Source: JAVBQL01 sp031549085 (GTDB lineage Bacteria; Spirochaetota; GWE2-31-10; MWDO01). From it: a DNA stretch of 64,000 nt. The translations under genes were made by a program, and so were the position numbers. The DNA lies in contig JAVBQL010000006.1 of NCBI GenBank assembly GCA_031549085.1, positions 79,187 through 143,186 on the forward strand, in the 5' to 3' direction. Within the stretch, counting starts at the first letter, position 1; the number at the start of each line of letters is the position of its first letter. Positions 1-9,078 of this stretch are shown in pieces. Under the pieces are notes generated by a model, which was not told the origin of the DNA, ran no database searches, and worked only from the letters and a program-made list of their open reading frames with translations.

Positions 1-891
1 TGTCGTAACTAAATATTGTATCTTTGCATCTTTAAACTCCCGCAGAACCTGCTTGCGCTGCAGCGGAGAGAGGTCTCCATTTAACATTCCGACATTATAA
101 TTGTTTTCTTTTAAAATATTGTATACCCAGTAGGACTCTTTTTTTGTTCTGACAAATATTAAAGAGAGAAAAGGGTTGATATTTTTCATAAGCTTTAAGA
201 GTGTAGAATCTTTTGTTCCATCCTCCAAAGGGATTAGGCAGTTCTCTATATTTTTAGGAAGTGCAATTTTTTCAGAAACAGCAATATATTTACCCAGTTT
301 CTTGAAAGATGATAGTAACTCTTTTGTTCTATTGCTCAATGTTGCAGAGAAGACGAGATACTGATTGCATGTAAATGAGAGGTCAAATATCTGTTTTATA
401 TCATTCCAGAAACCTAATTCAATTAAAAAATCGACCTCATCTAAAACTATAGATTTTACTTTATCTACTCTAAGCACCCCATCCTCTATAAGTTTTACTA
501 TTCTGCCGGTTACTCCAACAATTATCTGAACACCCTTTTTTATTTTATACTCCTGCCTCTCATACTCATCACCACCTATTAATAAAAGTGAAGTAATTCC
601 TGTATCTTCAGTGTAATATTTCACCTCTTGAAATATTTGAGTTGCAAGCTCTTTTGTTGGTGCTATTATTAGTGTTGTATGGTTTTTTTGAAAGTTTATT
701 TGTAGTAGTGGCAGTAGGTAGGCAAGTGTCTTTCCTGTTCCTGTTTTTGATTGAGCAATAACATTATGACCTTTTAATATCTTTAATATAACCTCCTCCT
801 GTATATCAGTTGGAGTTGATATCCTTTTTAAGTCCAATCTATCTATTAGATGTTTATCCAGCTCAAATTTATTAAAATCATTTGTCTCCAT
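1..891 (-). CDS. DEAD-box ATP-dependent RNA helicase (3' end cut by window start)
   Basis: Reading the minus strand from the ATG at 891 gives 297 codons with no stop before the window edge. Helicase motifs appear in order: motif I AQSKTGTGKT at about residues 46-55, motif Ia PTKEL, motif Ib TGR, motif II DEVD in place of DEAD, motif III SAT, and the start of the second RecA domain with GDLSPLQRKQVLREF. These proteins unwind short RNA duplexes during ribosome assembly, translation or mRNA decay. The C-terminal part, which would tell the subfamily, lies outside the window. The next gene is divergent, with a 268-bp AT-rich gap between. The family call is secure; the exact orthologue (DeaD, RhlE, CshA type) is not. 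Confidence 0.9.
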   Translation of the reverse strand, partial: METNDFNKFELDKHLIDRLDLKRISTPTDIQEEVILKILKGHNVIAQSKTGTGKTLAYLLPLLQINFQKNHTTLIIAPTKELATQIFQEVKYYTEDTGITSLLLIGGDEYERQEYKIKKGVQIIVGVTGRIVKLIEDGVLRVDKVKSIVLDEVDFLIELGFWNDIKQIFDLSFTCNQYLVFSATLSNRTKELLSSFKKLGKYIAVSEKIALPKNIENCLIPLEDGTKDSTLLKLMKNINPFLSLIFVRTKKESYWVYNILKENNYNVGMLNGDLSPLQRKQVLREFKDAKIQYLVTT

Positions 892-1159
892 TATTTTTTG
901 TGTTTTTATCCCCCATAAACTTTTGTAGATATTTGTTATAAACTTTATTTATAACCTAAATTATCATAATTGTCAAATTGTCAGATTTTTTAATATTTTT
1001 TTTATACATATTTGCAGTATAGTATTTTATAGAATTATCTCTTAAAATTGACAAACAGCAAAAATTTCTATATGCTTGATTATTAGTGTACTTATTACTA
1101 TATCTAAAAAGCAATTTGTTTGTATATTTGAATAAATAGTAGTCAAGAAGGATAATTTT

Positions 1160-1993
1160 ATGGAAAATATTGATGAGTATCTTAGTGGACAGAAGCTTTA
1201 TGGAGATGATTTTTCTGTAGAACAGATAAAAAAGTGGAATGAAGAGGAGTCAGAAGCATCCTCAGACTTGAGAAATAAGAGTAATATTGAAACTAGAACT
1301 GAAAGTAGCTATCATTATAATATGATGAATAAAATCCATGGGTTTGATAAAATAAAAGGTTTAAAAAAAACAACTTTTTATGATGTTTTAGGCTTTGGTG
1401 CTGCTTTTGGTTTTGAATTTGGTTTAATTATAGATAAAATTAATAATCTTACAATAGTTGAGCCTTCAGATAATTTAGTTAGTAAAAAATTGGGCAATCT
1501 AACTCCAAAATACATTAAACCTAATGAAGATAATAGTTTATCAATAGCTGATAATTCATTTGATCTTATAACCTCATTTGGAACTCTGCATCATATTCCA
1601 AATGTCTCTTTTGTATTAAAAGAATTAATTCGTGTTTTAAAACCAAATGGATATCTCTTATTAAGAGAACCAATAAATTCAATGGGAGATTGGAGAGAGC
1701 CAAGGGTAGGACTAACAAAAAATGAGCGAGGAGTACCTGTTAAATTTTTTGACTCTGTATTTAAAGAATCTTCAGTAAAAATAGTATCAAAAGAGTATTG
1801 TTTTGCCGCAAATTATAGTATTGAAAAAAGATTTGGAAAGTTTTTCAAAAAACCTCTCTATTCATACAAGTTTTATGTGCTTTTAGATAAATATTTATCT
1901 TTTTTATTGCAAGGTAATATTCACTATTATTCAACAAAACCAATTGATAATATCTGCCCCACATCGATATTTTATGTTATAAAGAAGTGTTGA
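1160..1993 (+). CDS. class I SAM-dependent methyltransferase
   Basis: The 277-residue protein has a Rossmann methyltransferase core. The SAM-binding motif I is the unusual VLGFGAAFGFE (about residues 77-87), followed by an acidic strand end (IVEPSDN). A later segment, FDLITSFGTLHHIPN, and RVLKPNGYLLLREP correspond to motifs IV-VI of the Methyltransf_11 group. A Shine-Dalgarno AAGAAGG precedes the ATG. It sits alone, 43 bp before pyrD, so it may be the first gene of a pyrD-pyrK transcript, but no functional link is evident. The substrate cannot be told from sequence; small-molecule, lipid or sugar methylation are all possible. The 60-residue N-terminal region before the fold is not recognised. 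Confidence 0.8.
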   Translation: MENIDEYLSGQKLYGDDFSVEQIKKWNEEESEASSDLRNKSNIETRTESSYHYNMMNKIHGFDKIKGLKKTTFYDVLGFGAAFGFEFGLIIDKINNLTIVEPSDNLVSKKLGNLTPKYIKPNEDNSLSIADNSFDLITSFGTLHHIPNVSFVLKELIRVLKPNGYLLLREPINSMGDWREPRVGLTKNERGVPVKFFDSVFKESSVKIVSKEYCFAANYSIEKRFGKFFKKPLYSYKFYVLLDKYLSFLLQGNIHYYSTKPIDNICPTSIFYVIKKC

Positions 1994-2036
1994 TTGGGAT
2001 TGTATAATTATAAAAACGTAATTTAGGATGGTATAT

Positions 2037-2945
2037 ATGGAGATTCCTTTTTCAGGGATAACTTTTAAAAATAATGGAATTTTAGCATCAGGCATATTAG
2101 GTGTTACAGCATCTGGCATGACAAAAGTTGCAGAATCTGGTGCAGGTGGAGTTACAACAAAGTCAATATCAAAAAATGCACGTAAAGGACACAACACACC
2201 TGTGGTTCAAGTTTTTGAACATGGACTTATTAATGCTGTTGGGCTCTCATCTTTAGGCATTGAAAAAAGCAACGAGGAACTTAAGTCTTTAAGATACAAA
2301 ACTAAATCTGTTATTATTGCCTCTGTTTTTGGTGGTACTGAAGAGGAGTTTAGAGAGACTGTCGAGGAGCTTGATAATGATAGTATTGATATGATTGAAC
2401 TAAATATCTCCTGTCCAAATGTTGCAAGCGAATTTGGAACGCCATTCGCGAGTGATCCAAATATGGCAAGCAGTGTAGTGAAGAGAGTAAGAGGCTCTAC
2501 AAAGAGACCACTTCTAGTAAAACTCTCTCCAAACTATCCAAATATTGGAGGAATTGCCCGCGCATGTGAAGATGCTGGAGCAGATGGAATAACAGCCATC
2601 AATACTGTAGGTCCTGGAATGTTGGTAGATATAAATACATTCAAACCAAAATTAACGAACAGAACTGGCGGAGTAAGCGGCCCTGCAATCCTACCTATTG
2701 CAATAAGGGTAGTTTATGATATTTATAAAAGTGTAAAGATTCCTATTATAGGTATGGGAGGTGTTACTACAATTGAGGATGCGATACAGATGATCTCTGT
2801 TGGGGCGACACTCTATGGTGTTGGAAGCGGAATCTTTTTTAATGGTGTTGATATCTTTAAAAAGATTAATGATGGAATAGAGCTCTTTCTTAAAGAGAAG
2901 AAGATGGGTTATGGAGAGCTAATAGGAATTGCACACAGGAGCTAA
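2037..2945 (+). CDS. pyrD: dihydroorotate dehydrogenase, class 1B catalytic subunit
   Basis: PyrD oxidises dihydroorotate to orotate with FMN in de novo pyrimidine synthesis. The sequence has the family start IPFSGITFKNNGILASG, substrate-contact segments and NISCPN, whose cysteine is the class 1 active-site base, then the FMN-phosphate region near IIGMGGV. The ATG at 2037 is chosen over one at 2028 because TAGGATGG lies about 5 bases upstream of 2037 but overlaps 2028; the family also begins near MEIPF. The partner pyrK follows after 6 bp, which identifies the 1B type that passes electrons to NAD+ through PyrK. Length (302 aa) is normal. Other pyr genes are not in the window except pyrH. Confidence 0.95.
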   Translation: MEIPFSGITFKNNGILASGILGVTASGMTKVAESGAGGVTTKSISKNARKGHNTPVVQVFEHGLINAVGLSSLGIEKSNEELKSLRYKTKSVIIASVFGGTEEEFRETVEELDNDSIDMIELNISCPNVASEFGTPFASDPNMASSVVKRVRGSTKRPLLVKLSPNYPNIGGIARACEDAGADGITAINTVGPGMLVDINTFKPKLTNRTGGVSGPAILPIAIRVVYDIYKSVKIPIIGMGGVTTIEDAIQMISVGATLYGVGSGIFFNGVDIFKKINDGIELFLKEKKMGYGELIGIAHRS

Positions 2946-2951
2946 ATAAAA

Positions 2952-3749
2952 ATGAATTATGATAATGTTAAAAATATAGATAATTACATAGAAAAAAGTT
3001 TTAGACTATTAAAAAGTGTTGGAGACAGCACTCAAAAAACTCTCTTTTTTGAGATAGGAGAGAGGAAAATATGCCCTGGACAATTTTTTATGCTTAACTA
3101 TCTTGGACAAAAACCTATATCTGTCTCACACTATGATGGGAATATTGTTGGTTTTACCATTCAAAATAGGGGAGAGTGCACAGAAAAGATGATTAATGCC
3201 AATATCAATGATTATTTTGGTTTAATTGGTCCATTAGGGAACAAGTTTTCCACTGATAATGTGAATAGCGCTCTTATTATTGGCGGGGGTATAGGTATTG
3301 CCCCTCTCTATTTTTTGGCTAATAATTTGATAAAACAAAAAAAAGATGTTGATATAATATTTGGAGCAAGAACAAAAGGCCTTCTTGAATTTACCCTTGA
3401 TATTAAAGATAGAGTAGATTATTTTACTGATGATGGTTCTTTTGGCAAAAAGGGTTTTGTTACAGAGCCATTAACATCATTAACAAAAGACTATGATTTA
3501 CTATATCTATGTGGCCCCGAGAAGATGATGAAAAGGGCACTTGATATTGCCCCAAGCAATATAAATAAGATAGAGCTCTCTATGGAGCGCTATATGAAGT
3601 GTGGTGTTGGTATATGCGGCTCTTGTGTATTGGATGATATTGGAGCAAGGGTTTGTGCAGATGGCCCAGTTTTTAGCAAAGAGGAGATTTTAGCCTCCAA
3701 AGAATTTGGTCTATACCATAGAGATGGAAATGGCACAATTATTTATTAG
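2952..3749 (+). CDS. pyrK: dihydroorotate dehydrogenase electron-transfer subunit
   Basis: PyrK carries FAD and a [2Fe-2S] cluster and moves electrons from PyrD's FMN to NAD+. The visible features are a ferredoxin-reductase-like FAD-binding segment (KPISVS, about 54-59), a nucleotide-binding GGGIGIAP (111-118), and a C-terminal cluster motif with cysteines at about 217, 222, 225 and 235 (C-x4-C-x2-C-x9-C), as in the family. Length, 265 aa, is typical. It begins 6 bp after pyrD and is almost certainly cotranscribed. The first 20 residues before the FAD domain are a little longer than usual. No alternative function is likely given the adjacency to pyrD. Confidence 0.94.
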   Translation: MNYDNVKNIDNYIEKSFRLLKSVGDSTQKTLFFEIGERKICPGQFFMLNYLGQKPISVSHYDGNIVGFTIQNRGECTEKMINANINDYFGLIGPLGNKFSTDNVNSALIIGGGIGIAPLYFLANNLIKQKKDVDIIFGARTKGLLEFTLDIKDRVDYFTDDGSFGKKGFVTEPLTSLTKDYDLLYLCGPEKMMKRALDIAPSNINKIELSMERYMKCGVGICGSCVLDDIGARVCADGPVFSKEEILASKEFGLYHRDGNGTIIY

Positions 3750-3833
3750 TCTATCAATATAGTTTTTTCTTGTTTTTATTGAACTTTTATGTTAGCTTTT
3801 TTTATTAATTATAAATTTAAAGAGTGTGATAAA

Positions 3834-6104
3834 ATGTCAAAAAATATAGATCAAAACAAAATAGATAGCAATTATCTATTTAATTCTTTTTCATCTGTCA
3901 ATTCAACAATACTTTTTGGCTTGCTTCCGTTTGTAGGGCTCTTTTTAATAGGGTTGATATATGGAAATATAACTTATCACCAAAAAGTCTTTAAAACTCT
4001 TCTTATTTTTTTGGTTGATTGCTTTCTGTTAATTTCTCTCTTTATTAGAAGTTTTACATCCACGCAACTAAAAAAGGATAAGAGATACCTTATCTACTTT
4101 TTGGTCTATCTTATATATGTCTCACTACAATTTGTTGTAGCCTTTTTTGCTAATGAATCACCATATGATATACACTATCACTACTCAAATTATCTTCTAT
4201 TGATCTCTTTTGCTACATTTGTATTTTTATTTGTTGATGATATAGAGACAATAAAGTTTAGCTCTATACTTTTTAGTATATTTTTTATTATTCTATTCTA
4301 TTGGTCAATTAAAGAGATGCTTGTTTTAATAAATACCAACAAAAGCCTCTCTGCATATCGTCCAAGTTTCTCTTTTGGTAATACAGACTACTTCTCTTGT
4401 TATATGATAGGGCTGCTGCCATTGGCCATTATATTACCATTTGCATTTGACAAAGATGGCTCTATTAAAAATTTTATTAAACATCCATTTTCAATAGTAA
4501 GTTTTATTTTGGCTCTTCTCGGGCTATTTCCTATATTTTTATCACAGACAAGAGCTGCATGGATTGGACTCTTTTTTGCTGTCGCATTAGTTGGTGTTCC
4601 ATCCCTTATTATTATGCAAAATAGGCTAAAAAAGATAGATAAAATCATCTATATTATATCATTCATTATTATAATGTTTGCAGTTCCAATAGGTTTACTT
4701 AATTCTGGAATCCCTCTATTCAAAAAATTGGCTCCGAGGATAGCTGAATCATTAAGCAATCCAATGTTCTCTATAAAAGACAGAATTAATGGCTGGTCAG
4801 GTGGAATAGGGCTCTTCAAAGAGCATCCTGTTTTTGGCGCTGGACTTGGAACAGTTTATGCCGCCTCTTTTAAATATATGAGTAAATATTTTTATATATA
4901 CTCTCCAAGCAACTCATTTAAACATAGCCATTGTGAATATATTGAGGTTTTGGGAGAGGGCGGAATCGTTGGAATTACCCTATTTTTAGGGCTGCTATTT
5001 TTTATTCTGATATCTCTCTTTAGAGTAGTCTACTCAAAAAAATATAGATTCGATTTTCGATTAATATCACTTGGTGTTGCATTAGGTTTAATTAGTATGA
5101 TGATTCACCAGATATTTAGCCTTGCCTTTAGAATGAGTGTTACAATGAGTGCCTACTTCTTTATAATAGGATTAGGTGTGCTATTGATATCTTTCTCTAA
5201 TAAATATATGATAGCTGATGTTGAGAGTAAGAGTGATAATAAAAAATTTCTAATAAATAAAAAAGAGTTATATATATTGATGGGCATAATATTAGTTTTA
5301 GCAGTATCAAGCTTTTTTCTATTTAAACCTGTTTTCCAAGCAGAGAGACATATGGTGAAGGGGGAATTTCAAAAGGCAAATGAGAAGATGCCAACCTACA
5401 TCTATTCAATATCTCACATTTATACAACCTTCATTAATATGGGGATTAATAAATTAATTGATGAGGCAGGTAAAGATAATTTTGATGATAAATATGAAGA
5501 GAATATATTGAAAGCATTTAATACTCTCAATTCTATTATTGATAGATTGGACTCCATTATTCCAAATTATCAAACAATAGGCGAGAAATATTCTGACCTC
5601 TATTATAGAGAATATATCTACTTTTTAGCAAGGTTTAATAAAACTGGAAACGTAAAATATTATGAAAAAATAATAGGGCTATTTCCTAAAATGGCTGATA
5701 GCACTGGCAGATCTTTAAATACTAATTTTCTATCTTTTAATGATTGTGGTATGAGATTATTCATATTGAGAAATCTTGGAGATGAAGCTGCATTTCGTTC
5801 ATTATTACAAGATTTAATTACTGCTAGAATATATTTTGATATATGTATGAAGAAAAGAGTGGTTAAAGAGAATGTTAATATATCATTTGAGAGTGGGGTT
5901 GATTCTCAAATGTCAATGAAAACTATAAAAAATCAGCACTACTATGATTTTATAATAAATATTGATGAAGAGCTTCCAGACTATGAAAATAGGTCATTAA
6001 TGGAGATAACCTACTCTATAATAGATAATAATATTTCTCTATACTATAAAAATTTATCAAATATGGTTTATGAACTCTACTCTCAAAAATTATATGGAAA
6101 ATAG
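3834..6104 (+). CDS. O-antigen ligase/polymerase-like (Wzy_C) membrane protein with C-terminal soluble domain
   Basis: The first two thirds is a polytopic membrane protein with roughly twelve hydrophobic segments. Between segments it has the O-antigen ligase/polymerase signatures SQTRAAWIG and HPVFGAGLG, then an extracytoplasmic loop SNSFKHSHCEYIEVLGEGG. This family joins or ligates polysaccharide repeat units on a lipid carrier. After a final hydrophobic stretch (LVLAVSSFFLFKPVF) comes a soluble helical region of about 240 residues resembling the TPR-like tails of related proteins. The ATG at 3834 is preferred to one at 3789 because AAAGAGTG stands before it. No glycosyltransferase genes are adjacent, so the polymer is unknown. 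Ligase versus polymerase cannot be decided from sequence alone. Confidence 0.75.
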   Translation: MSKNIDQNKIDSNYLFNSFSSVNSTILFGLLPFVGLFLIGLIYGNITYHQKVFKTLLIFLVDCFLLISLFIRSFTSTQLKKDKRYLIYFLVYLIYVSLQFVVAFFANESPYDIHYHYSNYLLLISFATFVFLFVDDIETIKFSSILFSIFFIILFYWSIKEMLVLINTNKSLSAYRPSFSFGNTDYFSCYMIGLLPLAIILPFAFDKDGSIKNFIKHPFSIVSFILALLGLFPIFLSQTRAAWIGLFFAVALVGVPSLIIMQNRLKKIDKIIYIISFIIIMFAVPIGLLNSGIPLFKKLAPRIAESLSNPMFSIKDRINGWSGGIGLFKEHPVFGAGLGTVYAASFKYMSKYFYIYSPSNSFKHSHCEYIEVLGEGGIVGITLFLGLLFFILISLFRVVYSKKYRFDFRLISLGVALGLISMMIHQIFSLAFRMSVTMSAYFFIIGLGVLLISFSNKYMIADVESKSDNKKFLINKKELYILMGIILVLAVSSFFLFKPVFQAERHMVKGEFQKANEKMPTYIYSISHIYTTFINMGINKLIDEAGKDNFDDKYEENILKAFNTLNSIIDRLDSIIPNYQTIGEKYSDLYYREYIYFLARFNKTGNVKYYEKIIGLFPKMADSTGRSLNTNFLSFNDCGMRLFILRNLGDEAAFRSLLQDLITARIYFDICMKKRVVKENVNISFESGVDSQMSMKTIKNQHYYDFIINIDEELPDYENRSLMEITYSIIDNNISLYYKNLSNMVYELYSQKLYGK

Positions 6105-6690
6105 AGCTCTATTTTTAATCATAATTATCTTTTTTATCTCCTCTTGTACTCTATCAAAAAAAGAGGGCGAAAAATTCGTAGAGACAAAAGATCACTTTAC
6201 TAAAGGGGTCTATCTAAATGATGAGTTGGGTCTTGAGATAAAGTTTGATAGTGATTGGATAGTTTTACTCTCCTATAATGATTTTAATAGCGATCAAAGA
6301 GAGCTTTCAAGCTACTTCAATTCAGAGAACGATGAACTTCTCTTTATTGGGTTTAATGAGAAGGATAGCATTGGTGTAAAGTGTACCAATCAAATTTTAG
6401 GACTGCAGAATCAAGACTATCTTGATAGATTAAAAAAATCTAATTCAGACTACTTCACAAAGTATCATTATGAAGAGGTCTCTTCAGAAGAGAAGGTCTA
6501 CTCAAAAATAGAGGGAATAAGGCTCATTTCAAAAATAAAATTGAACAAAAACAATATATTTGTCTTTGATTCACTGATTTTTAAAAATAGAATAAATAAT
6601 ATTAAGCTTGATTTTTGGATGAGTCAAGATGTTTTTAAAGAAAAAAAGAATTATATAGAAAATATATTTGAATCAATAAATTTTAAGTAA
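6094..6690 (+). CDS. putative lipoprotein of unknown function
   Basis: From the ATG at 6094 the protein has 198 residues. It begins with a short charged end, a strongly hydrophobic run and the lipobox-like FISSC with cysteine at position 18, so it is probably lipidated by Lgt and exported. An ATG at 6070 would put eight extra residues before the signal. The start overlaps the stop of the preceding O-antigen ligase-like gene by 11 bp, which indicates translational coupling and suggests a shared envelope role. The mature part is rich in Lys, Asp and Phe with no motif I recognise; it may resemble PsbP-like or sigma-associated lipoprotein folds, but I cannot support a function. Confidence 0.65.
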   Translation: MENRALFLIIIIFFISSCTLSKKEGEKFVETKDHFTKGVYLNDELGLEIKFDSDWIVLLSYNDFNSDQRELSSYFNSENDELLFIGFNEKDSIGVKCTNQILGLQNQDYLDRLKKSNSDYFTKYHYEEVSSEEKVYSKIEGIRLISKIKLNKNNIFVFDSLIFKNRINNIKLDFWMSQDVFKEKKNYIENIFESINFK

Positions 6691-6819
6691 TTATCACTTT
6701 TAGAAGATATTAGTTGGCAAATGCAGCTCTTTTTACCAAAGGGTTATGGAAGAAAGCTATGATTTTTTAGTTAAACAGCTACAGAAATAGAATGAAACAA
6801 TCTGAGAGGAGGGCATCTT

Positions 6820-7776
6820 ATGTTGGAAAAATTATTATCCATAAGCGAACCATGGCTACAATATGCCATAAGATTAAATTTGCTTAATGAACAGAGAGAG
6901 GCTCTATCTACCCTCAAAAAGAGGGCATTGGAAGATAAAAAAATCCAATCTTATCTTACTGATATTTCAACCTTTCACAGCATGTTGGTAAGCAATCATA
7001 AGAACCCAGAACTACCTATACATAAACTTTTGTTTCTGCTTGATTCTGGTTTTGACACAACCATCCCTGAAATTAAAAATGCAGTAGATCAGATTATAAG
7101 TAACAAAGATGCACTTGGTCTATATCAGTCTATGACAAATATACCAAAGCACTATGGTGGAAAAGGTGAGGATACATTTGGTTGGTGTCTATGTGATGCT
7201 CCTCTTTTATTATTGGCGCTGCTAAAAGCAAAAATAGATTATCAAAGGCATATCAAACAAGGGGTTGAATATCTTGTTACACTTCATAAAGAGCAAGGCT
7301 TCACTTGTGCGGTATCTGAAGAGCATGGCAAATTCAGAGGGCCTGGTCGTAAAGATGATTGCTGTCCCTATGCCACCCTTATTATGTTAAACCTTTTAGC
7401 AGAAATTGATGAATATCGCGATAGTAGTATTGTTTCACAAAGTATTGATTCTATCCTTTCTTTATGGGAAAATAGTCTTGAAAGGCACCCCTATATGTTT
7501 TATATGGGGACAGATTTTCGCAAATTGAAAGCACCTACTATTTTTTATGATATAGTTAGCGTTGCTGATTGTTTAAGTAAATTTGAACATACAAAAACCG
7601 ATTCAAGATTTAATGAAATGCTCGGTATCATAAAAGGCAAACAAGATGCTGAAGGATTATTTACACCAGAATCGGTTTATCAGAAATGCAAGGGTTGGGA
7701 TTTTGGGCAAAAGAAAACGGTATCTCCCTACTTATCTTTTCTGTGTATACGATTGTTAAGTCGTAGTCGTCCTTAA
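6820..7776 (+). CDS. alpha/alpha-toroid (prenyltransferase/terpenoid-cyclase-like) protein of unknown function
   Basis: The 318-residue cytoplasmic protein consists of helical repeats with aromatic and glycine-rich turns (QGFTCAVSEEHGKFRGPGR, then KDDCCPYATL), which suggests the toroid fold of prenyltransferase and squalene-cyclase families. A DxDD cyclase motif is not seen, so enzymatic activity is doubtful. A cysteine-rich patch (WCLCDAP; DDCCPYA) could bind metal. The GAGGAGGG ribosome-binding site is stronger than most here. Codon use includes several CGT/CGC arginines (for example SRSRP at the C-terminus), unlike the AGA-biased neighbours, which hints at transfer. Proteins that look like this have, I believe, sometimes been labelled NifH, but there is no P-loop. 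Confidence 0.5.
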   Translation: MLEKLLSISEPWLQYAIRLNLLNEQREALSTLKKRALEDKKIQSYLTDISTFHSMLVSNHKNPELPIHKLLFLLDSGFDTTIPEIKNAVDQIISNKDALGLYQSMTNIPKHYGGKGEDTFGWCLCDAPLLLLALLKAKIDYQRHIKQGVEYLVTLHKEQGFTCAVSEEHGKFRGPGRKDDCCPYATLIMLNLLAEIDEYRDSSIVSQSIDSILSLWENSLERHPYMFYMGTDFRKLKAPTIFYDIVSVADCLSKFEHTKTDSRFNEMLGIIKGKQDAEGLFTPESVYQKCKGWDFGQKKTVSPYLSFLCIRLLSRSRP

Positions 7777-7839
7777 AGCTGAACTGTAGATATTAAAATG
7801 ATAATTATCTAGTTTTATTATAAATTCTTTTTATTTAAT

Positions 7840-8388
7840 CTATTGTATATTTAAGCTGTTTTTTATAAGGTTTTTTGTTGGATAGTTTGCAGGATCATTT
7901 ATATATTTAAATAGCTCATGTCCAAGATTTCTAAAGATATTTCTCTTATATATATCAGATCTGATTGGCCTATTAAGAGATCTATCCTCTATAAACTCCT
8001 CCCTTATAAGCTCATTTTTTTCCAGTGAAAATATCTTATAAGAGATCTCCATCTTCGTCATATATGAGTTGTTGGCTTTTATATCTATATTGTAGTCGAT
8101 TTTTATAAGAAGTATAGTTTCAAGATTGTTATCTTTTGCCATCTTTACATATTTTGGAGCATCATCTATAAAATGGGGATCATCTGCCATTATATCAACC
8201 ATCATAGAGCCGCCATTCCAAAAATCATCAACCATAGCATTTACAAGATATGAACTACTGTTACTTCTCTGTTTGTCATTTTCAAGCTCCATTGTAACTA
8301 AAAGTACAGCCTTGTTATCCAACTCTTTTGTAAAGAGATTGGTGGTTGTTATTATAAACAGCAGCAACATAAAGATACTATTTCTCAT
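7840..8388 (-). CDS. exported protein of unknown function
   Basis: This 182-residue protein has a clear N-terminal signal peptide (short basic start then LLLFIITTTNLF) and a probable cleavage near TKEL. The mature part alternates beta-like segments (AVLLVTME, ETILLIKIDYNIDI) and charged helices, a pattern seen in small periplasmic proteins related to penicillin-binding-protein activator LpoB or curli-assembly CsgG folds, though I see no diagnostic motif. It is convergent with the upstream toroid-like gene and divergent from cheX, so it forms a single-gene unit. I do not recognise the family. The start is supported by the signal peptide rather than by a strong ribosome-binding site. Confidence 0.55.
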   Translation of the reverse strand: MRNSIFMLLLFIITTTNLFTKELDNKAVLLVTMELENDKQRSNSSSYLVNAMVDDFWNGGSMMVDIMADDPHFIDDAPKYVKMAKDNNLETILLIKIDYNIDIKANNSYMTKMEISYKIFSLEKNELIREEFIEDRSLNRPIRSDIYKRNIFRNLGHELFKYINDPANYPTKNLIKNSLNIQ

Positions 8389-8583
8389 TAACTATTATCC
8401 TTAAGTTTTTTAACAACAATTATTTTTTGATATCTTTTATATCGTCAATTTTTCAAACTTATCTGATAGATAAAATATCGTTTAAATATTTTCTTGACAC
8501 TCTAATTCTAATATGATTTAATTGGTATAAGTTTTTTTATATAAACTTTTATTGAAATGAAAATAGAGCTGTAAGGATAAAAG

Positions 8584-9051
8584 ATGAAAGGTGAGTTGAT
8601 AAATCCCTTTATATCTGCCACAATATCTGTTTTTCAACAGATGGCAAATATTAAACTAGAGAAGGCTGGAGTCTCAATAAAGGATTCGCCTGTTCCCTCC
8701 AATGAGATATCTATTGTTATTGGTATAAATGGTTTTTTACAGGGGCAGGTTGTCTATAGCCTTAAGGCTCATACTGCTCAACGGTTTGCCCAAGCCTTGG
8801 TTCCTATGGGAACTCCCATAACAGATGACCTTATGAAAGCTTCACTCGGGGAACTTACCAATATTATAACAGGTCAAACTACTATAGAGCTTACTGGCAA
8901 AAATAGAATACTTCATATTACTCCACCTACAATCATCGTTGGAAAGAGTAACCTTGTTAATTTTGTTAAGATACAGACTTTGGCGGTTGAATTGGGCTCT
9001 AGGGTTGGAACGATAGAGATAAATATAGCTATTAAAGAGGAAAATTCGTAA
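8584..9051 (+). CDS. cheX: chemotaxis protein CheX (CheY-P phosphatase)
   Basis: CheX dephosphorylates CheY-P and resets the flagellar switch signal; it is typical of spirochaetes and some other bacteria. The protein is 155 aa, the usual size. It begins with the family-like INPFISATISVFQQM and carries the phosphatase helix SLGELTNIITG, where Glu90 and Asn93 form the E-x2-N catalytic pair. A second strand region, GRILHITPPTIIVG-like, matches the CheC/CheX fold. It stands apart from other che genes; the chemoreceptors lie 36 kb away in this window. TAAGGATAAAAG precedes the ATG. A single-domain CheX like this usually acts as a homodimer. Confidence 0.9.
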   Translation: MKGELINPFISATISVFQQMANIKLEKAGVSIKDSPVPSNEISIVIGINGFLQGQVVYSLKAHTAQRFAQALVPMGTPITDDLMKASLGELTNIITGQTTIELTGKNRILHITPPTIIVGKSNLVNFVKIQTLAVELGSRVGTIEINIAIKEENS

Positions 9052-9078
9052 CTTTGTAGTTTTTAGAAGAGGAGATCC

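Noticed and set aside
6820..7776. Possible NifH-like protein
   Set aside because: YGGKGED only superficially resembles the NifH P-loop. There is no GKGGxGKS motif and no nif gene nearby.
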